Assembly (NCBI GenBank): GCA_045651745.1
Contig: JAZRSW010000078.1
Location: 1-37,507, forward strand
Length of the DNA: 37,507 nucleotides
Source: UMGS172 sp045651745
GTDB taxonomy: Bacteria; Bacillota; Clostridia; Oscillospirales; Acutalibacteraceae
Reading direction: 5' to 3'
The number at the start of each line of letters is the position of its first letter. Position 1 is the first letter of the stretch. This document shows positions 1 through 7,971 of the stretch, piece by piece. A program made the translations under genes and the position numbers. Under the pieces are notes generated by a model. The model saw only the letters and a program-made list of their open reading frames with translations, was not told where the DNA came from and made no database searches.

Positions 1-3
1 CAT
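1..3 (-). CDS. Start codon of a gene lying left of the window (partial)
   Basis: The first three bases read CAT, which is an ATG on the minus strand. Eight bases upstream of it (11-18) lies a strong ribosome site, AAGGAGGA, on that strand. This is the arrangement seen at most starts in the window, so a minus-strand gene probably begins here and continues outside. Nothing can be said about its product. Its leader contains the hairpin annotated at 11-69. Confidence 0.5.
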
Positions 4-10
4 ACTTGAT

Positions 11-69
11 TCCTCCTTCGTCTTTTTGTTGTGGTTGGCAAACCCACTTCTATTTTAGACGAAGGAGGA
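11..69 (-). promoter_or_regulatory. Leader hairpin that covers a ribosome binding site
   Basis: Bases 11-23 (TCCTCCTTCGTCT) and 57-69 (AGACGAAGGAGGA) are perfect 13-bp inverted repeats around a 33-base loop. In the minus-strand RNA the 3' arm contains the AAGGAGGA ribosome site of the gene starting at position 3, and the 5' arm is its exact complement. The loop can form a second, smaller hairpin from GTGGGTT and AACCAC, with one bulged G and a UGCC loop. The layout resembles a translational switch. The trigger is unknown, and I do not recognise a known riboswitch class. Confidence 0.6.
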
Positions 70-102
70 TTCTTTTTCTACTCATAGCTAAAGCTTTTTG
101 GA

Positions 103-123
103 ACTACCAGCACAGCTGGTAGT
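103..123. repeat. Perfect 9-bp hairpin of unknown role
   Basis: ACTACCAGC (103-111), loop ACA, and GCTGGTAGT (115-123) form a perfect stem. Neither strand has a run of T after it, so it is not a classical terminator. It lies between the apeA terminator and the leader hairpin at 11-69, and may be part of the same structured minus-strand leader. Confidence 0.45.
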
Positions 124-140
124 ATTCGTTACACAAAAAT

Positions 141-170
141 AAAAGGCTCTCGAAAATTCGAGAGCCTTTT
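141..170 (-). terminator. Terminator after the M18 aminopeptidase gene
   Basis: Arms 141-154 (AAAAGGCTCTCGAA) and 157-170 are perfect 14-bp inverted repeats around a two-base loop. The A and T ends give a short T tract in both directions, so it could work both ways. It lies 17 bases beyond the aminopeptidase stop codon and closes the prfA-tsaC-coaE operon. Confidence 0.85.
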
Positions 171-186
171 ACTAAATTCATACCCA

Positions 187-1575
187 TTATTCAGCATCAA
201 ATAATGCTTTTACTGCCCTGTAGGTCATATAAACGTCAAATTTTGACACAACCTCAAACGGAGCGTGCATCGAAAGTACCGGCACACCGAGGTCAACTGT
301 ATCAACGCCCAAATTAGCGATATACATTGCAACAGTACCGCCGCCCCCAAGGTCAACCTTGCCCAATTCTCCGGTCTGCCAAACAACGTTTTGCTCGTCA
401 AGAATTTTTCTAACCCAAGCCACATATTCAGCCGAGGCATCCGAAGTGCCACCCTTACCGCGAGAACCGGTATACTTGGTGATAACCGCACCGTAGTTTA
501 AAAATGCGGCGTTTCTACGCTCCATAACGTCAGGGAAAGTCGGGTCAAAAGCAGCGTTAACGTCAGCCGACAAGCATTTTGAATTTCTTAATGCCTTATG
601 ACCGTTACCACCTTGAGTAGCAGCCAAATCTTCAATAAAGAACTCCAAAAGGCGCGAGTTCATACCCGTATTACCGTCAGAGCCGGTTTCTTCCTTGTCG
701 GCGAGAATAGTAATTGAGGTAAATTTCGGTGTCTTAACATCAACTGCCGCCATTATACAAGGATAAGCACAAACGCGGTCGTCATGTCCGTAAGAACCAA
801 TCATCGAACGGTCAAAACCGACGTCACGGGCATTACCTGCGGGTACACACTCCAACTCTGCCGAGAGGAAATCTTCTTCCAAAATACCGTACTTTTCAAA
901 AAGAATATTAAGGATATTAACCTTTACTAACTCGCTACCCTCGTCATCTTTAAACGGACGGCTCCCAATGAGGACATTGAGTTCCTCACCACGAATCAAC
1001 TCACCTGCTGAACGCTTATACTGGTCTTGAGCCAAATGCGGTAAAAGGTCGGTTACAACAAACACAGGCTCAGATGGGTCTTCACCGATTGAAACCTCAA
1101 CCGTAGTTCCGTCCTTTTTACAGAAAACACCGTGAAGTGCCAACGGCACAGTAGTCCACTGATACTTCTTAATTCCACCGTAATAATGAGTTTTAAACAA
1201 CGCCAACTCCGACTCCTCATACAAAGGATTCGGCTTTAAGTCAAGACGGGGTGAATCAATATGTGCGGCGGCAATATGAGTACCGTTTTCAACAGGTTCT
1301 TTACCGATAACAGCTAAAAGCAAGGATTTTCCGCGATTATTTACATATACCCTATCGCCTGCGGTATACTTTTTATCTGCAGAAAACTCTGAAAACCCTG
1401 CTTTTTGAACAATTTTCAATGCCTCTTTAACACAAAGACGTTCTGTTTTGCCGGCACTTAAAAATTTCATATAACCGTTACAAAACTCCTCGACTTTAGT
1501 CATATCACAGTCAGACAAAAGACCGTTTTTCTTCTTATAACACAGTTTTTCCTTTAATTCCTTGAAATCTGACAT
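187..1575 (-). CDS. apeA: M18 family aminopeptidase
   Basis: A cytosolic zinc aminopeptidase of peptidase family M18 (aspartyl aminopeptidase type), which removes N-terminal residues from peptides during peptide recycling. The protein is 462 residues, the usual family length. Visible family motifs are AAAHIDSPRLDLKP at about 101-114, which supplies a metal-binding His and Asp; DKEETGSDGNTG near residue 295, with the acidic catalytic and metal residues; a GGGGT stretch; and SMHAPFEVVSKFD near the C-terminus with the last metal His. The ATG is preceded by AAGGAG at suitable spacing. It is the last gene of the minus-strand DUF951-prfA-tsaC-coaE-transglycosylase run and is followed by a strong terminator. 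Family assignment is secure; the exact substrate preference is not visible. Confidence 0.93.
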   Translation of the reverse strand: MSDFKELKEKLCYKKKNGLLSDCDMTKVEEFCNGYMKFLSAGKTERLCVKEALKIVQKAGFSEFSADKKYTAGDRVYVNNRGKSLLLAVIGKEPVENGTHIAAAHIDSPRLDLKPNPLYEESELALFKTHYYGGIKKYQWTTVPLALHGVFCKKDGTTVEVSIGEDPSEPVFVVTDLLPHLAQDQYKRSAGELIRGEELNVLIGSRPFKDDEGSELVKVNILNILFEKYGILEEDFLSAELECVPAGNARDVGFDRSMIGSYGHDDRVCAYPCIMAAVDVKTPKFTSITILADKEETGSDGNTGMNSRLLEFFIEDLAATQGGNGHKALRNSKCLSADVNAAFDPTFPDVMERRNAAFLNYGAVITKYTGSRGKGGTSDASAEYVAWVRKILDEQNVVWQTGELGKVDLGGGGTVAMYIANLGVDTVDLGVPVLSMHAPFEVVSKFDVYMTYRAVKALFDAE

Positions 1576-1578
1576 ATA

Positions 1579-2163
1579 TTATTTCTCCTTTTTGAGTAAT
1601 TCTTTATAATTTATCTCTGACTCCAAAACCTTTTTGACATAATCCTCGGTTTCAGAAAATTCAATCTCATCAATCTGCAACTGCTTATCAGCGCCCAACC
1701 AGTCATTAACGTTTTTAAGACCTGCGTTATATGCCGCCAAGGCTGCAATTTTGTCACCCTGATAATACTTAATCAAAAACGAAATATACTTTGTTCCGTA
1801 TTTTATATTAGTTTCAGGGTCGTTCCAATGCGACTCATAGGTAATATCCTCGCCGTCACCAACCATTTTACGAACATCATAAAACGTTTCCTCGGTCAAC
1901 TGCATTAAACCTTTAGCACCCGCATTAGATTTAGCCTCGGGGTCAAAATCACTTTCACAGCGTATAATTGCCAACACCAACTCCACGTCAACGTCGTAAG
2001 CCGATGCATGCGCTTCGGCAATATTTTGATATTTAATTGGGTGCATTCTCTCCAATGCTATATTATACCCAACAACTCCCAGAATAATTAGCGCCGTCAA
2101 CACCAACAGCACACAGATTATTTTGCGAAAAGGTTTGCGTTTACGTTTATATTTACGTTTCAT
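1579..2163 (-). CDS. Membrane-anchored lytic transglycosylase (SLT domain)
   Basis: Cleaves peptidoglycan glycan strands between MurNAc and GlcNAc outside the membrane. The 194-residue protein starts with a very basic stretch (MKRKYKRKRKPFRK), then one hydrophobic helix at about 15-33 that should anchor it with the enzyme outside. The Slt70/MltC-type domain follows: LAIIRCESDFDPEAKS holds the catalytic Glu, then GAKGLMQL and ALAAYNAG, all typical of the family. Its ATG overlaps the coaE stop as TAATG, so translation is probably coupled. It is similar in size to Bacillus YjbJ-type proteins. Function as a lytic transglycosylase is well supported; its place in wall turnover is inferred. Confidence 0.9.
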   Translation of the reverse strand: MKRKYKRKRKPFRKIICVLLVLTALIILGVVGYNIALERMHPIKYQNIAEAHASAYDVDVELVLAIIRCESDFDPEAKSNAGAKGLMQLTEETFYDVRKMVGDGEDITYESHWNDPETNIKYGTKYISFLIKYYQGDKIAALAAYNAGLKNVNDWLGADKQLQIDEIEFSETEDYVKKVLESEINYKELLKKEK

Positions 2164-2753
2164 TACACCAATTCTCCGAACATTCTTGAAATGTCATCCA
2201 AAAATTTTGCCATTTCGCCGTCATTTACAACTATATGCTGAATTTTTTCTTTATAGAATGAATCAGGTTTCGAGGCAGAAAGTCTTGTTATCGCTTGTTC
2301 TTCAGTCAAATTATCTCTTTCAATGATTCGTTTTTTACGTATTTCTTCGGGACAAAGCACCGCCAAAACACTATCACAAATCGAGTCCAATCCGCTTTCA
2401 TAAAGCGTCGGTGCATCAAGTATCACACACTCTACACCTTCCGTAGCAAAAACGTCCAAAATCTCTTTAATTCTGTTTGCGATAAAGGGCAACATAATAG
2501 AATTTAATTTTTCGGTTTCTTCTTGACTTGAAAAAGCCTTTTTAGCCAACTCTTTACGAATCAAACTGCCGTCATCGGCTAAAATTTCATCACCGAAATT
2601 TTCGGCTAACAACGGCAACAATTCACTTCCGATTTCGGTCACCTCGCGGGCAACCAAATCACAGTCGATAATCTCGACGCCTAAATCCGAAAAATATTTT
2701 GCAACGGTACTTTTGCCGCTGCCTGTAGGACCGGTTAATCCGATAATTTTCAT
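2163..2753 (-). CDS. coaE: Dephospho-CoA kinase
   Basis: Catalyses the last step of coenzyme A synthesis, ATP-dependent phosphorylation of dephospho-CoA. The 196-residue length is typical. The N-terminus MKIIGLTGPTGSGKSTVAKYF carries the P-loop at residues 7-16, and EIIDCDLVAREV after it is the family's acidic substrate-binding segment. The ATG overlaps the tsaC stop as ATGA, with a GAGGT ribosome site inside tsaC, and its own stop overlaps the transglycosylase start. This is a tightly packed operon with coupled translation. Confidence 0.95.
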   Translation of the reverse strand: MKIIGLTGPTGSGKSTVAKYFSDLGVEIIDCDLVAREVTEIGSELLPLLAENFGDEILADDGSLIRKELAKKAFSSQEETEKLNSIMLPFIANRIKEILDVFATEGVECVILDAPTLYESGLDSICDSVLAVLCPEEIRKKRIIERDNLTEEQAITRLSASKPDSFYKEKIQHIVVNDGEMAKFLDDISRMFGELV

Positions 2754-3778
2754 ATCTTTATTACCTCAAACCCCGCAGCACGAATAAGACGGTTATAAAC
2801 CGCCAAACCAACACCCGTCTTTTTAGGCACACGCGAATAGCAAATTTTACAGCCCTTTTCGTCAAGTTCACGCAACGCGTCAAACAAAACTGCCGCCTGC
2901 TCAGAGTCGTTTTCCTTATGACCGAATGATACAGTAGGCACTTCTAACCCCTGCTCACCCTCAAAAACGAGCGCAAAAACGCCGTCTGACTTATTCTTAT
3001 TAACGTAATCTTTAAACTGCTCAAACTCACCGTCAAGCATAATAACTTTAGCCTTGGGTGAGTAATGCTTATACTTCATACCGGGGGATGCTACAGGTTT
3101 GTCCTTTTCGGGCTCGGCTAAAACAGCCTTGTCAACCTCAATATCAGGCAAAACTTCTTTTAATTGCTCTAAAGTTACACCACCCGGGCGAAGAAGTTTC
3201 GGCGGATTGGTGCAAAGGGTTATAACGGTAGACTCAACACCAACTTCACTGCGGTCTGACACAATAACGGCGTCAATTTTGCCGTCCAAATCATATAAAA
3301 CGTGGTCGGCGGTTGTAGGACTTGGAGAGCCCGACTTATTAGCCGACGGTGCGGCTAATGGCAACCGACTTACATTGATTAACTCGCGCGCTATCTTGTT
3401 TTCGGGCATACGGACGGCAACAGTATCGAGTCCTGCGCTGACCGATGCAGGTATCTTCTCACCACGCGGTAAAACCATTGTAAAAGGTCCGGGCCAAAAT
3501 TTTTCGGCTAACTCATAAGCCTTTTCGGGCATTTGACCCACAACGTCGCAAAACATCTCCATATCAGACACGTGAACAATTAAGGGATTATCCTGCGGAC
3601 GTCCCTTTGCTTCGAAAATTGCTTTTACGGCATTTTCATCATAAGCGCTTGCGGCAAGACCGTAAACTGTTTCGGTAGGCATGGCAACCAAGCGGCCGTC
3701 TTTCAAAAGTTGGGCCGCTTTATTTAAGTTTTCTTTATCTTTTTCAACATCAAAAACCGCTAATCGCAGGGTTTCCAT
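2750..3778 (-). CDS. tsaC: L-threonylcarbamoyladenylate synthase (Sua5/YwlC type)
   Basis: Makes threonylcarbamoyl-AMP from threonine, bicarbonate and ATP, the first step of t6A37 modification in tRNAs that read ANN codons. The YrdC-like domain occupies about residues 15-205, with KDGRLVAMPTETVYGLAA and SANKSGSPSPTTA characteristic. The C-terminal Sua5 domain follows, with the linker SPGMKYKHYSPKAKV. At about 342 residues this is the long two-domain form, like Bacillus YwlC. I chose the ATG at 3778 over an in-frame GTG at 3787 because the GTG would leave only three bases after the GAGGA ribosome site. It lies directly after prfA, an arrangement common in Firmicutes. Confidence 0.92.
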   Translation of the reverse strand: METLRLAVFDVEKDKENLNKAAQLLKDGRLVAMPTETVYGLAASAYDENAVKAIFEAKGRPQDNPLIVHVSDMEMFCDVVGQMPEKAYELAEKFWPGPFTMVLPRGEKIPASVSAGLDTVAVRMPENKIARELINVSRLPLAAPSANKSGSPSPTTADHVLYDLDGKIDAVIVSDRSEVGVESTVITLCTNPPKLLRPGGVTLEQLKEVLPDIEVDKAVLAEPEKDKPVASPGMKYKHYSPKAKVIMLDGEFEQFKDYVNKNKSDGVFALVFEGEQGLEVPTVSFGHKENDSEQAAVLFDALRELDEKGCKICYSRVPKKTGVGLAVYNRLIRAAGFEVIKI

Positions 3779-3786
3779 ACTTATCA

Positions 3787-4860
3787 CTATTCCTCTTGTG
3801 CCTTCAAAAGTTCTGTACGGTAATAGGTTATGAGTGCATCAATAACATCGTCTAAATCACCGTTCATTATTTGGTCTAATTTATAGAGCGTAAGACCTAT
3901 TCTATGGTCGGTCAAACGTCCTTGCGGGAAGTTGTAGGTTCTGATACGCTCGGAACGGTCACCCGTGCCAACCTGTGAACGACGGTCACTGGCAATGGCT
4001 TCGTTCTGCTCTTCAACCATACGCTCATAAAGGCGTGAACGCAAAACCTTCATCGCCTTATCCTTATTTTTATACTGACTACGCTCGTCCTGACATTCGA
4101 CCACCAATCCTGTCGGCAAATGGGTAATACGAATAGCCGACTCGGTCTTATTAACGTGCTGACCGCCCGCACCGCCTGCACGATAGGTATCAATCTGCAA
4201 ATCGGCAGGGTTGATTTCAAGTTCTACTTCTTCTGCTTCGGGCAAAACCGCAACCGTTACGGTCGAAGTGTGAATTCTGCCTTGAGTTTCGGTTTCGGGC
4301 ACACGCTGAACGCGGTGAGCACCGCTTTCATACTTCATTCTTGAGTATGCGCCCGCACCCTCAATCATAAAACTGACTTCCTTGTATCCACCGATTTCGG
4401 TTTCGTTCAAGTTAACAATATCAACGTGCCAACGGCGAGATTCTGCATACATTGTATACATTCTTGTCAATGCGGCAGCAAACAAAGCGGCTTCCTCGCC
4501 ACCTGCACCACCTCTTATTTCAACAATAACGTTACGGTCATCATTGGGGTCTTTTGGCAAAAGTAGAATTTTCAGTTCATCGGTCAAGGCTTCTATTCTT
4601 TCCTTTGATTCCTTTAACTCCTCTTCTGCTAATTCCTTTAATTCGCGGTCTAATTCTCCCGACTCTAACATTTCCAAAGCGCCCTGCATATCGCTTTGTG
4701 CTTTTTTATATTCGCGATATGCGGTGACAAGCGGTTCTAACGAACGATGCTCTTTCATTAATTCAGTCAAAAGAGCAGTGTCCGAAATAACCGACGGGTC
4801 GGTCATTTTAAGACCGATTTCTTCAAAATGCACATCAACTGCATCTAATTTTTCAAACAT
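3787..4860 (-). CDS. prfA: Peptide chain release factor 1
   Basis: Recognises UAA and UAG in the ribosomal A site and triggers release of the finished peptide. The 357-residue protein has the full set of landmarks: the codon-reading PxT-type tripeptide PET at 188-190 inside HRVQRVPETETQGR, and the catalytic GGQ at 232-234 inside RAGGAGGQHVNKTESA, which distinguishes it from YaeJ-type hydrolases by the full-length N-terminal helical domain. The ribosome site AAAGGGAT precedes the ATG. It starts three bases after the DUF951 gene and is followed by tsaC. I saw no prmC methylase gene nearby. Confidence 0.96.
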   Translation of the reverse strand: MFEKLDAVDVHFEEIGLKMTDPSVISDTALLTELMKEHRSLEPLVTAYREYKKAQSDMQGALEMLESGELDRELKELAEEELKESKERIEALTDELKILLLPKDPNDDRNVIVEIRGGAGGEEAALFAAALTRMYTMYAESRRWHVDIVNLNETEIGGYKEVSFMIEGAGAYSRMKYESGAHRVQRVPETETQGRIHTSTVTVAVLPEAEEVELEINPADLQIDTYRAGGAGGQHVNKTESAIRITHLPTGLVVECQDERSQYKNKDKAMKVLRSRLYERMVEEQNEAIASDRRSQVGTGDRSERIRTYNFPQGRLTDHRIGLTLYKLDQIMNGDLDDVIDALITYYRTELLKAQEE

Positions 4861-4863
4861 ATT

Positions 4864-5052
4864 TTATCCCTTTACAATCTGCTTTATATTCTTTTCAGCC
4901 TTAACACGCGGTAGCATAACCTCATGCTGACAATTTTCACATTTAAGTTTAAAGTCCATACCTGAACGCAACACCAAAAAGGTATTACAACCGCACGGAT
5001 GCGGTTTCTTCATTATAAGTTTATCACCGACATTGACATCCATTTTCGGCAC
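4864..5052 (-). CDS. DUF951 family small zinc-ribbon-like protein
   Basis: A 62-residue protein with the conserved layout of DUF951: VGDKLIMKKPHPCGCN near residue 20, then FKLKCENCQHEVMLPR near residue 40. CxC and CxxC pairs could bind a metal. The Firmicutes family is of unknown function and is often found beside translation or replication genes. The ribosome site AAGGGAG precedes the ATG. It is the first gene of the prfA operon, yet the jag terminator ends only about 20 bases upstream of its ribosome site, leaving no visible room for an ordinary promoter between them. Confidence 0.85.
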   Translation of the reverse strand: MPKMDVNVGDKLIMKKPHPCGCNTFLVLRSGMDFKLKCENCQHEVMLPRVKAEKNIKQIVKG

Positions 5053-5067
5053 TCCCTTAAATAAATT

Positions 5068-5110
5068 TAAACAAAAACGGATACGGCGACCTTAACCACC
5101 ATATCCGTTT
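5068..5110 (-). terminator. Terminator or attenuator after jag
   Basis: TATCCGTTT (5102-5110) and AAACGGATA (5075-5083) form a 9-bp stem around an 18-base loop. On the minus strand this is followed by TTTTTGTTT. It lies 27 bases beyond the jag stop. The closeness of the next gene suggests that some read-through feeds DUF951-prfA. Confidence 0.75.
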
Positions 5111-5137
5111 AAGGCTAAAGTACGCCTTTTCTATTAG

Positions 5138-6082
5138 TTATTTGAGTTTGCCGTAAAGTTTTGTACCGTCTGTTTCCTTAGGCTTTGCAGGGGTTGTTGC
5201 CTCTGCCGGCTTATTTGCAGGACGGCTTTGACGGTTGCCACCGTTTCTGCGGTCACGGTTGCCTCTGCGACCGTCAGGCAAACGAACCTGCTTGCCTTCG
5301 GGAACGATAACAACACGACGGCTTGAACCCTCACCGATTGATGTAGAAGTTACACCTTCAATATTCTGAACGGCAGTATGAATAATACGACGCTCATACG
5401 GATTCATAGGCTCTAATGAACGACTGCGACCGGTACGTAAAACCTGACCTGCAGTCCGCTTTGCCAAGCCTTCCAAGGTGTTTTCTCTTCTTTCACGGTA
5501 GTTACCGATATCAATAACAACACGGTAATATCCACCGCCGTTTTCGTTAGCAACCAACGATGCCAAATACTGTAAAGCATCCAATGTTTCGCCACGACGA
5601 CCGATAATCATGCCAAGAGCATCACTACCCTCGAGCACGATTTTAGAACCGCCCTCAACATCACAAATGGTTGCAGTTACATTCTCACAACCCAATTTCA
5701 CTAAAACTTCCGAAAGGTATTTATAGGCTCTTCCTGCTTGAGAATTGGGGTCAACCTCAGTAGCGGGAACGCCTTTTACTTCTGCCTTAGGCTCTTCAGC
5801 CTTCACCTGTTTCGGTTCTTCTTTTTTATCACGGCGGTCATTTTTCTTGAAGTTTTTATCCTGTTTCGTTGCTTTTTCTTTTTTAGGTGCAGGGTCAGGT
5901 CCCTCAACATAGGCTCTGACTCTGGCTTCACTTCCGCCAAAAATACCTAAAACTTTTTTCTTAAAATCCGAAATTATTTCAAATTGTACCTCTTCATCTA
6001 AACCTACCGAAAGCTGGTCTCTGGCGTTCTCCTGAGCCTCGCTTACGGTACGGCCGGTACCGATAGCCTCTTTAATAATCAC
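5138..6082 (-). CDS. khpB: KhpB/Jag RNA-binding protein
   Basis: An RNA-binding protein of the Jag/KhpB (EloR) family, linked in Gram-positive bacteria to cell elongation and division, and normally partnered with KhpA. Order of domains in the 314 residues: Jag_N at about 1-50 (GRTVSEAQENARDQL); a lysine- and glutamate-rich flexible linker at about 65-110; a type II KH domain with MIIGRRGETLDALQYL at about 158; and an R3H domain with NPYERRIIHTAVQ. A basic Arg/Asn-rich tail follows. It starts with GTG, preceded by AGGAG at good spacing. It lies directly after yidC, as in most Firmicutes. Cells usually have one copy. Confidence 0.94.
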   Translation of the reverse strand: MIIKEAIGTGRTVSEAQENARDQLSVGLDEEVQFEIISDFKKKVLGIFGGSEARVRAYVEGPDPAPKKEKATKQDKNFKKNDRRDKKEEPKQVKAEEPKAEVKGVPATEVDPNSQAGRAYKYLSEVLVKLGCENVTATICDVEGGSKIVLEGSDALGMIIGRRGETLDALQYLASLVANENGGGYYRVVIDIGNYRERRENTLEGLAKRTAGQVLRTGRSRSLEPMNPYERRIIHTAVQNIEGVTSTSIGEGSSRRVVIVPEGKQVRLPDGRRGNRDRRNGGNRQSRPANKPAEATTPAKPKETDGTKLYGKLK

Positions 6083-6097
6083 TTGTATTTCTCCTAT

Positions 6098-7267
6098 TTA
6101 TTCAGCCGATTTATTTTCAACTTCGGCAATCTTCAAATTTTCCTTTTTTGCTCTTAAAACGATATTTTGAGCCTGCTCTCTTGCATTAACAACACCTGGT
6201 CCGTAGAAAATCTGGGTCAAAACCTGAATTCCACCTGAAACAAGGCTGGAACATGCCCAGTAAAAACCAACTGCACACGGGAAACCGAATGCGATAAACA
6301 ATGATACGAGCGGCATCATAAGCATCATTCCCATCATATTGGGTGCTTCGGGATTAGCCTTTTTCTGCAATTTAGAAGTAGCAACACCGGTAAGCAAAGC
6401 AGCAAAGAACGATGCCAACGGGATAAGCCAATTCCATTGAAAACCTTTAACAATGTTCCATGAAAATTCAGGAGTGTCGCGAAGGTCAATACCGAACAAA
6501 TCAAAATCAAACTTATTCAAATCATTAAGATTACCATTGCTTTCAACGAATTTGTCAGCAACAATCGGCTCATATTTAGCGTTTTTTTCGCTTAAATAAG
6601 CAGCAACTTCCACTTCACGTGTTACCACGCTTTTGGAAATTTTACCCCTTGCCGCCTCTTGAACAGAGCCATCTTTCACTTGGGCTTTGTCCATTTTGTT
6701 TACATCGTTTAAAATAACAAGTTTGGCGTAATGGCTGACGTCCTGGTCACCATATTTTTCAGCCAAAGCAATAACTTCGGGGTCGTTAACCTTTTCTTCA
6801 AGACCCAACTCGCTCCATTGAGCAGAGGTTAAAGCGTAATCTTGCTTTTCAGCATCAACAACGCGCACGTATGCTGTCCATTCCTTTGCAGTATTCATTG
6901 CAGTTTTATCAATATTTACAACATAAGTAAACGGACTCATAATAGCGTAATAAACGCCCATCATTAAGATAAGACGTACTATCATGGGCAGGCAACCGCC
7001 ACCCATGGAAATGCCTTCCTTATTGTAAAGCTCCTGCATAGCCATGCTGTATTTCTGACGGTCATCGCCGTACTTTTTCTTCAAAGCATCCAGCTTGTGC
7101 TTTACTTTTGCCTGCTTGGCAGTAGATTTTTGCGACTTTAAAGTAAGCGGTAACATTACAATATTAACCAAAACAGTAAAAATGAGTACCGAAACCGCAA
7201 AATTATATCCAAACAGTTTACTCAATTGGGCCAAAATCCAGCCCATAGGCTCGCTTATAAAACTCAT
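6098..7267 (-). CDS. yidC: Membrane protein insertase YidC
   Basis: Inserts and folds membrane proteins, with or without the Sec translocon. The 389-residue protein has the first conserved membrane segment near the N-terminus, then a basic cytoplasmic hairpin (KSQKSTAKQAKVKHKLDALKK region, about 43-65). A long polar insertion at about 120-265 separates the second and third membrane segments. The last helices follow from about 290 (WLIPLASFFAALLTG), with MGMMLMMPLVSLFIAFGFPCAVGFYW. The insertion makes it longer than the roughly 260-residue Bacillus SpoIIIJ. No lipobox is visible. The order rnpA-yidD-yidC-jag is the standard one. Confidence 0.95.
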   Translation of the reverse strand: MSFISEPMGWILAQLSKLFGYNFAVSVLIFTVLVNIVMLPLTLKSQKSTAKQAKVKHKLDALKKKYGDDRQKYSMAMQELYNKEGISMGGGCLPMIVRLILMMGVYYAIMSPFTYVVNIDKTAMNTAKEWTAYVRVVDAEKQDYALTSAQWSELGLEEKVNDPEVIALAEKYGDQDVSHYAKLVILNDVNKMDKAQVKDGSVQEAARGKISKSVVTREVEVAAYLSEKNAKYEPIVADKFVESNGNLNDLNKFDFDLFGIDLRDTPEFSWNIVKGFQWNWLIPLASFFAALLTGVATSKLQKKANPEAPNMMGMMLMMPLVSLFIAFGFPCAVGFYWACSSLVSGGIQVLTQIFYGPGVVNAREQAQNIVLRAKKENLKIAEVENKSAE

Positions 7268-7276
7268 AGCAAATCC

Positions 7277-7561
7277 TTACTTCCGACCGTTAATTTTGTC
7301 GGACAAATAATTAGTATCCTTTGTTGTTTTAACCCCGCTCTTTCTTCTTTTTAAAGGTACAGGGTCGTACCCGCCTTTACACGCGGGATTGCACCTTAAT
7401 ATACGCCATACAGTAAGCCCTAATCCAACTATTGCTCCGCGTTTTGAAAACGCTTCGATAGCATAGTTTGAACAGGTCGGTTCAAAACGGCAACACGGTG
7501 CTTTTCTTGGCGAAATGAATTTTTGGTAAAACTTTACCAATTTAATTAAAATGTACTTCAT
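7277..7561 (-). CDS. yidD: Membrane protein insertion efficiency factor YidD
   Basis: A small inner-face protein thought to help YidC-dependent insertion. The 94 residues contain the family signature: YQKFISPRKAPCCRFEPTCS at about 12-31, followed by YAIEAF and GLTVWRILRCNPACKGGYDPVP, with the conserved cysteines. The ATG has no convincing ribosome site (CCGTAATGTAAACA precedes it) and lies eight bases after rnpA, so translation is probably coupled to rnpA. The C-terminal tail of about 25 residues is polar and not conserved in the family. Confidence 0.95.
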   Translation of the reverse strand: MKYILIKLVKFYQKFISPRKAPCCRFEPTCSNYAIEAFSKRGAIVGLGLTVWRILRCNPACKGGYDPVPLKRRKSGVKTTKDTNYLSDKINGRK

Positions 7562-7569
7562 TGTTTACA

Positions 7570-7914
7570 TTACGGAATAATTCCGCCATCTTTAAAATGT
7601 TTTAACATAACCGCCGCCACATCATAACTCTTGGCGAAAGCGGTTTTACTTCGGGCAACAAACACAATATCGACGCCACCGCAGTCAATCTGTGTCCCGA
7701 TTTCTCTCATAGCGGCTTGGATTACACGCCTTGCGCGGTTACGCTCTACGGCACCGCCAACCTTTTTACCGGTGGTTATGCCATAACGCACAACGTTACG
7801 TTTTGTACGCATAATATATGTGACCAGCAAAGGATGGACAAAACTCTTTCCTCTGCCGTAAAGACGTCTGAAGTCTTTATTCAAATTAAGCTTTTCAGAA
7901 TCCATGGCCACCAT
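7570..7914 (-). CDS. rnpA: Ribonuclease P protein component
   Basis: The protein subunit that binds the RNase P RNA and helps mature tRNA 5' ends. The 114-residue protein carries the hallmark basic helix GKKVGGAVERNRARRVIQAAMRE at about 49-71, with the RNR core. The ATG at 7914 is supported by AGGA six bases upstream; an ATG three codons later (MDSEKLN) is a less likely start. A strong hairpin separates it from rpmH. RnpA and RpmH are co-transcribed in nearly all bacteria. Confidence 0.95.
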   Translation of the reverse strand: MVAMDSEKLNLNKDFRRLYGRGKSFVHPLLVTYIMRTKRNVVRYGITTGKKVGGAVERNRARRVIQAAMREIGTQIDCGGVDIVFVARSKTAFAKSYDVAAVMLKHFKDGGIIP

Positions 7915-7942
7915 CCGTTTTCCTGATTCTTCGAGTTTTCAC

Positions 7943-7971
7943 AAAGAAAGGTCACAAAGTGACCTTTCTTT
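7943..7971 (-). terminator. Hairpin between rpmH and rnpA (probable attenuator)
   Basis: AAAGAAAGGTCAC (7943-7955) and GTGACCTTTCTTT (7959-7971) are a perfect 13-bp inverted repeat around AAA. The stem includes the last base of the rpmH stop codon region (7970-7972). On the minus strand it is followed by only a weak T tract, so it should terminate partially or protect the rpmH message. This would set more RpmH than RnpA output. Confidence 0.7.
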
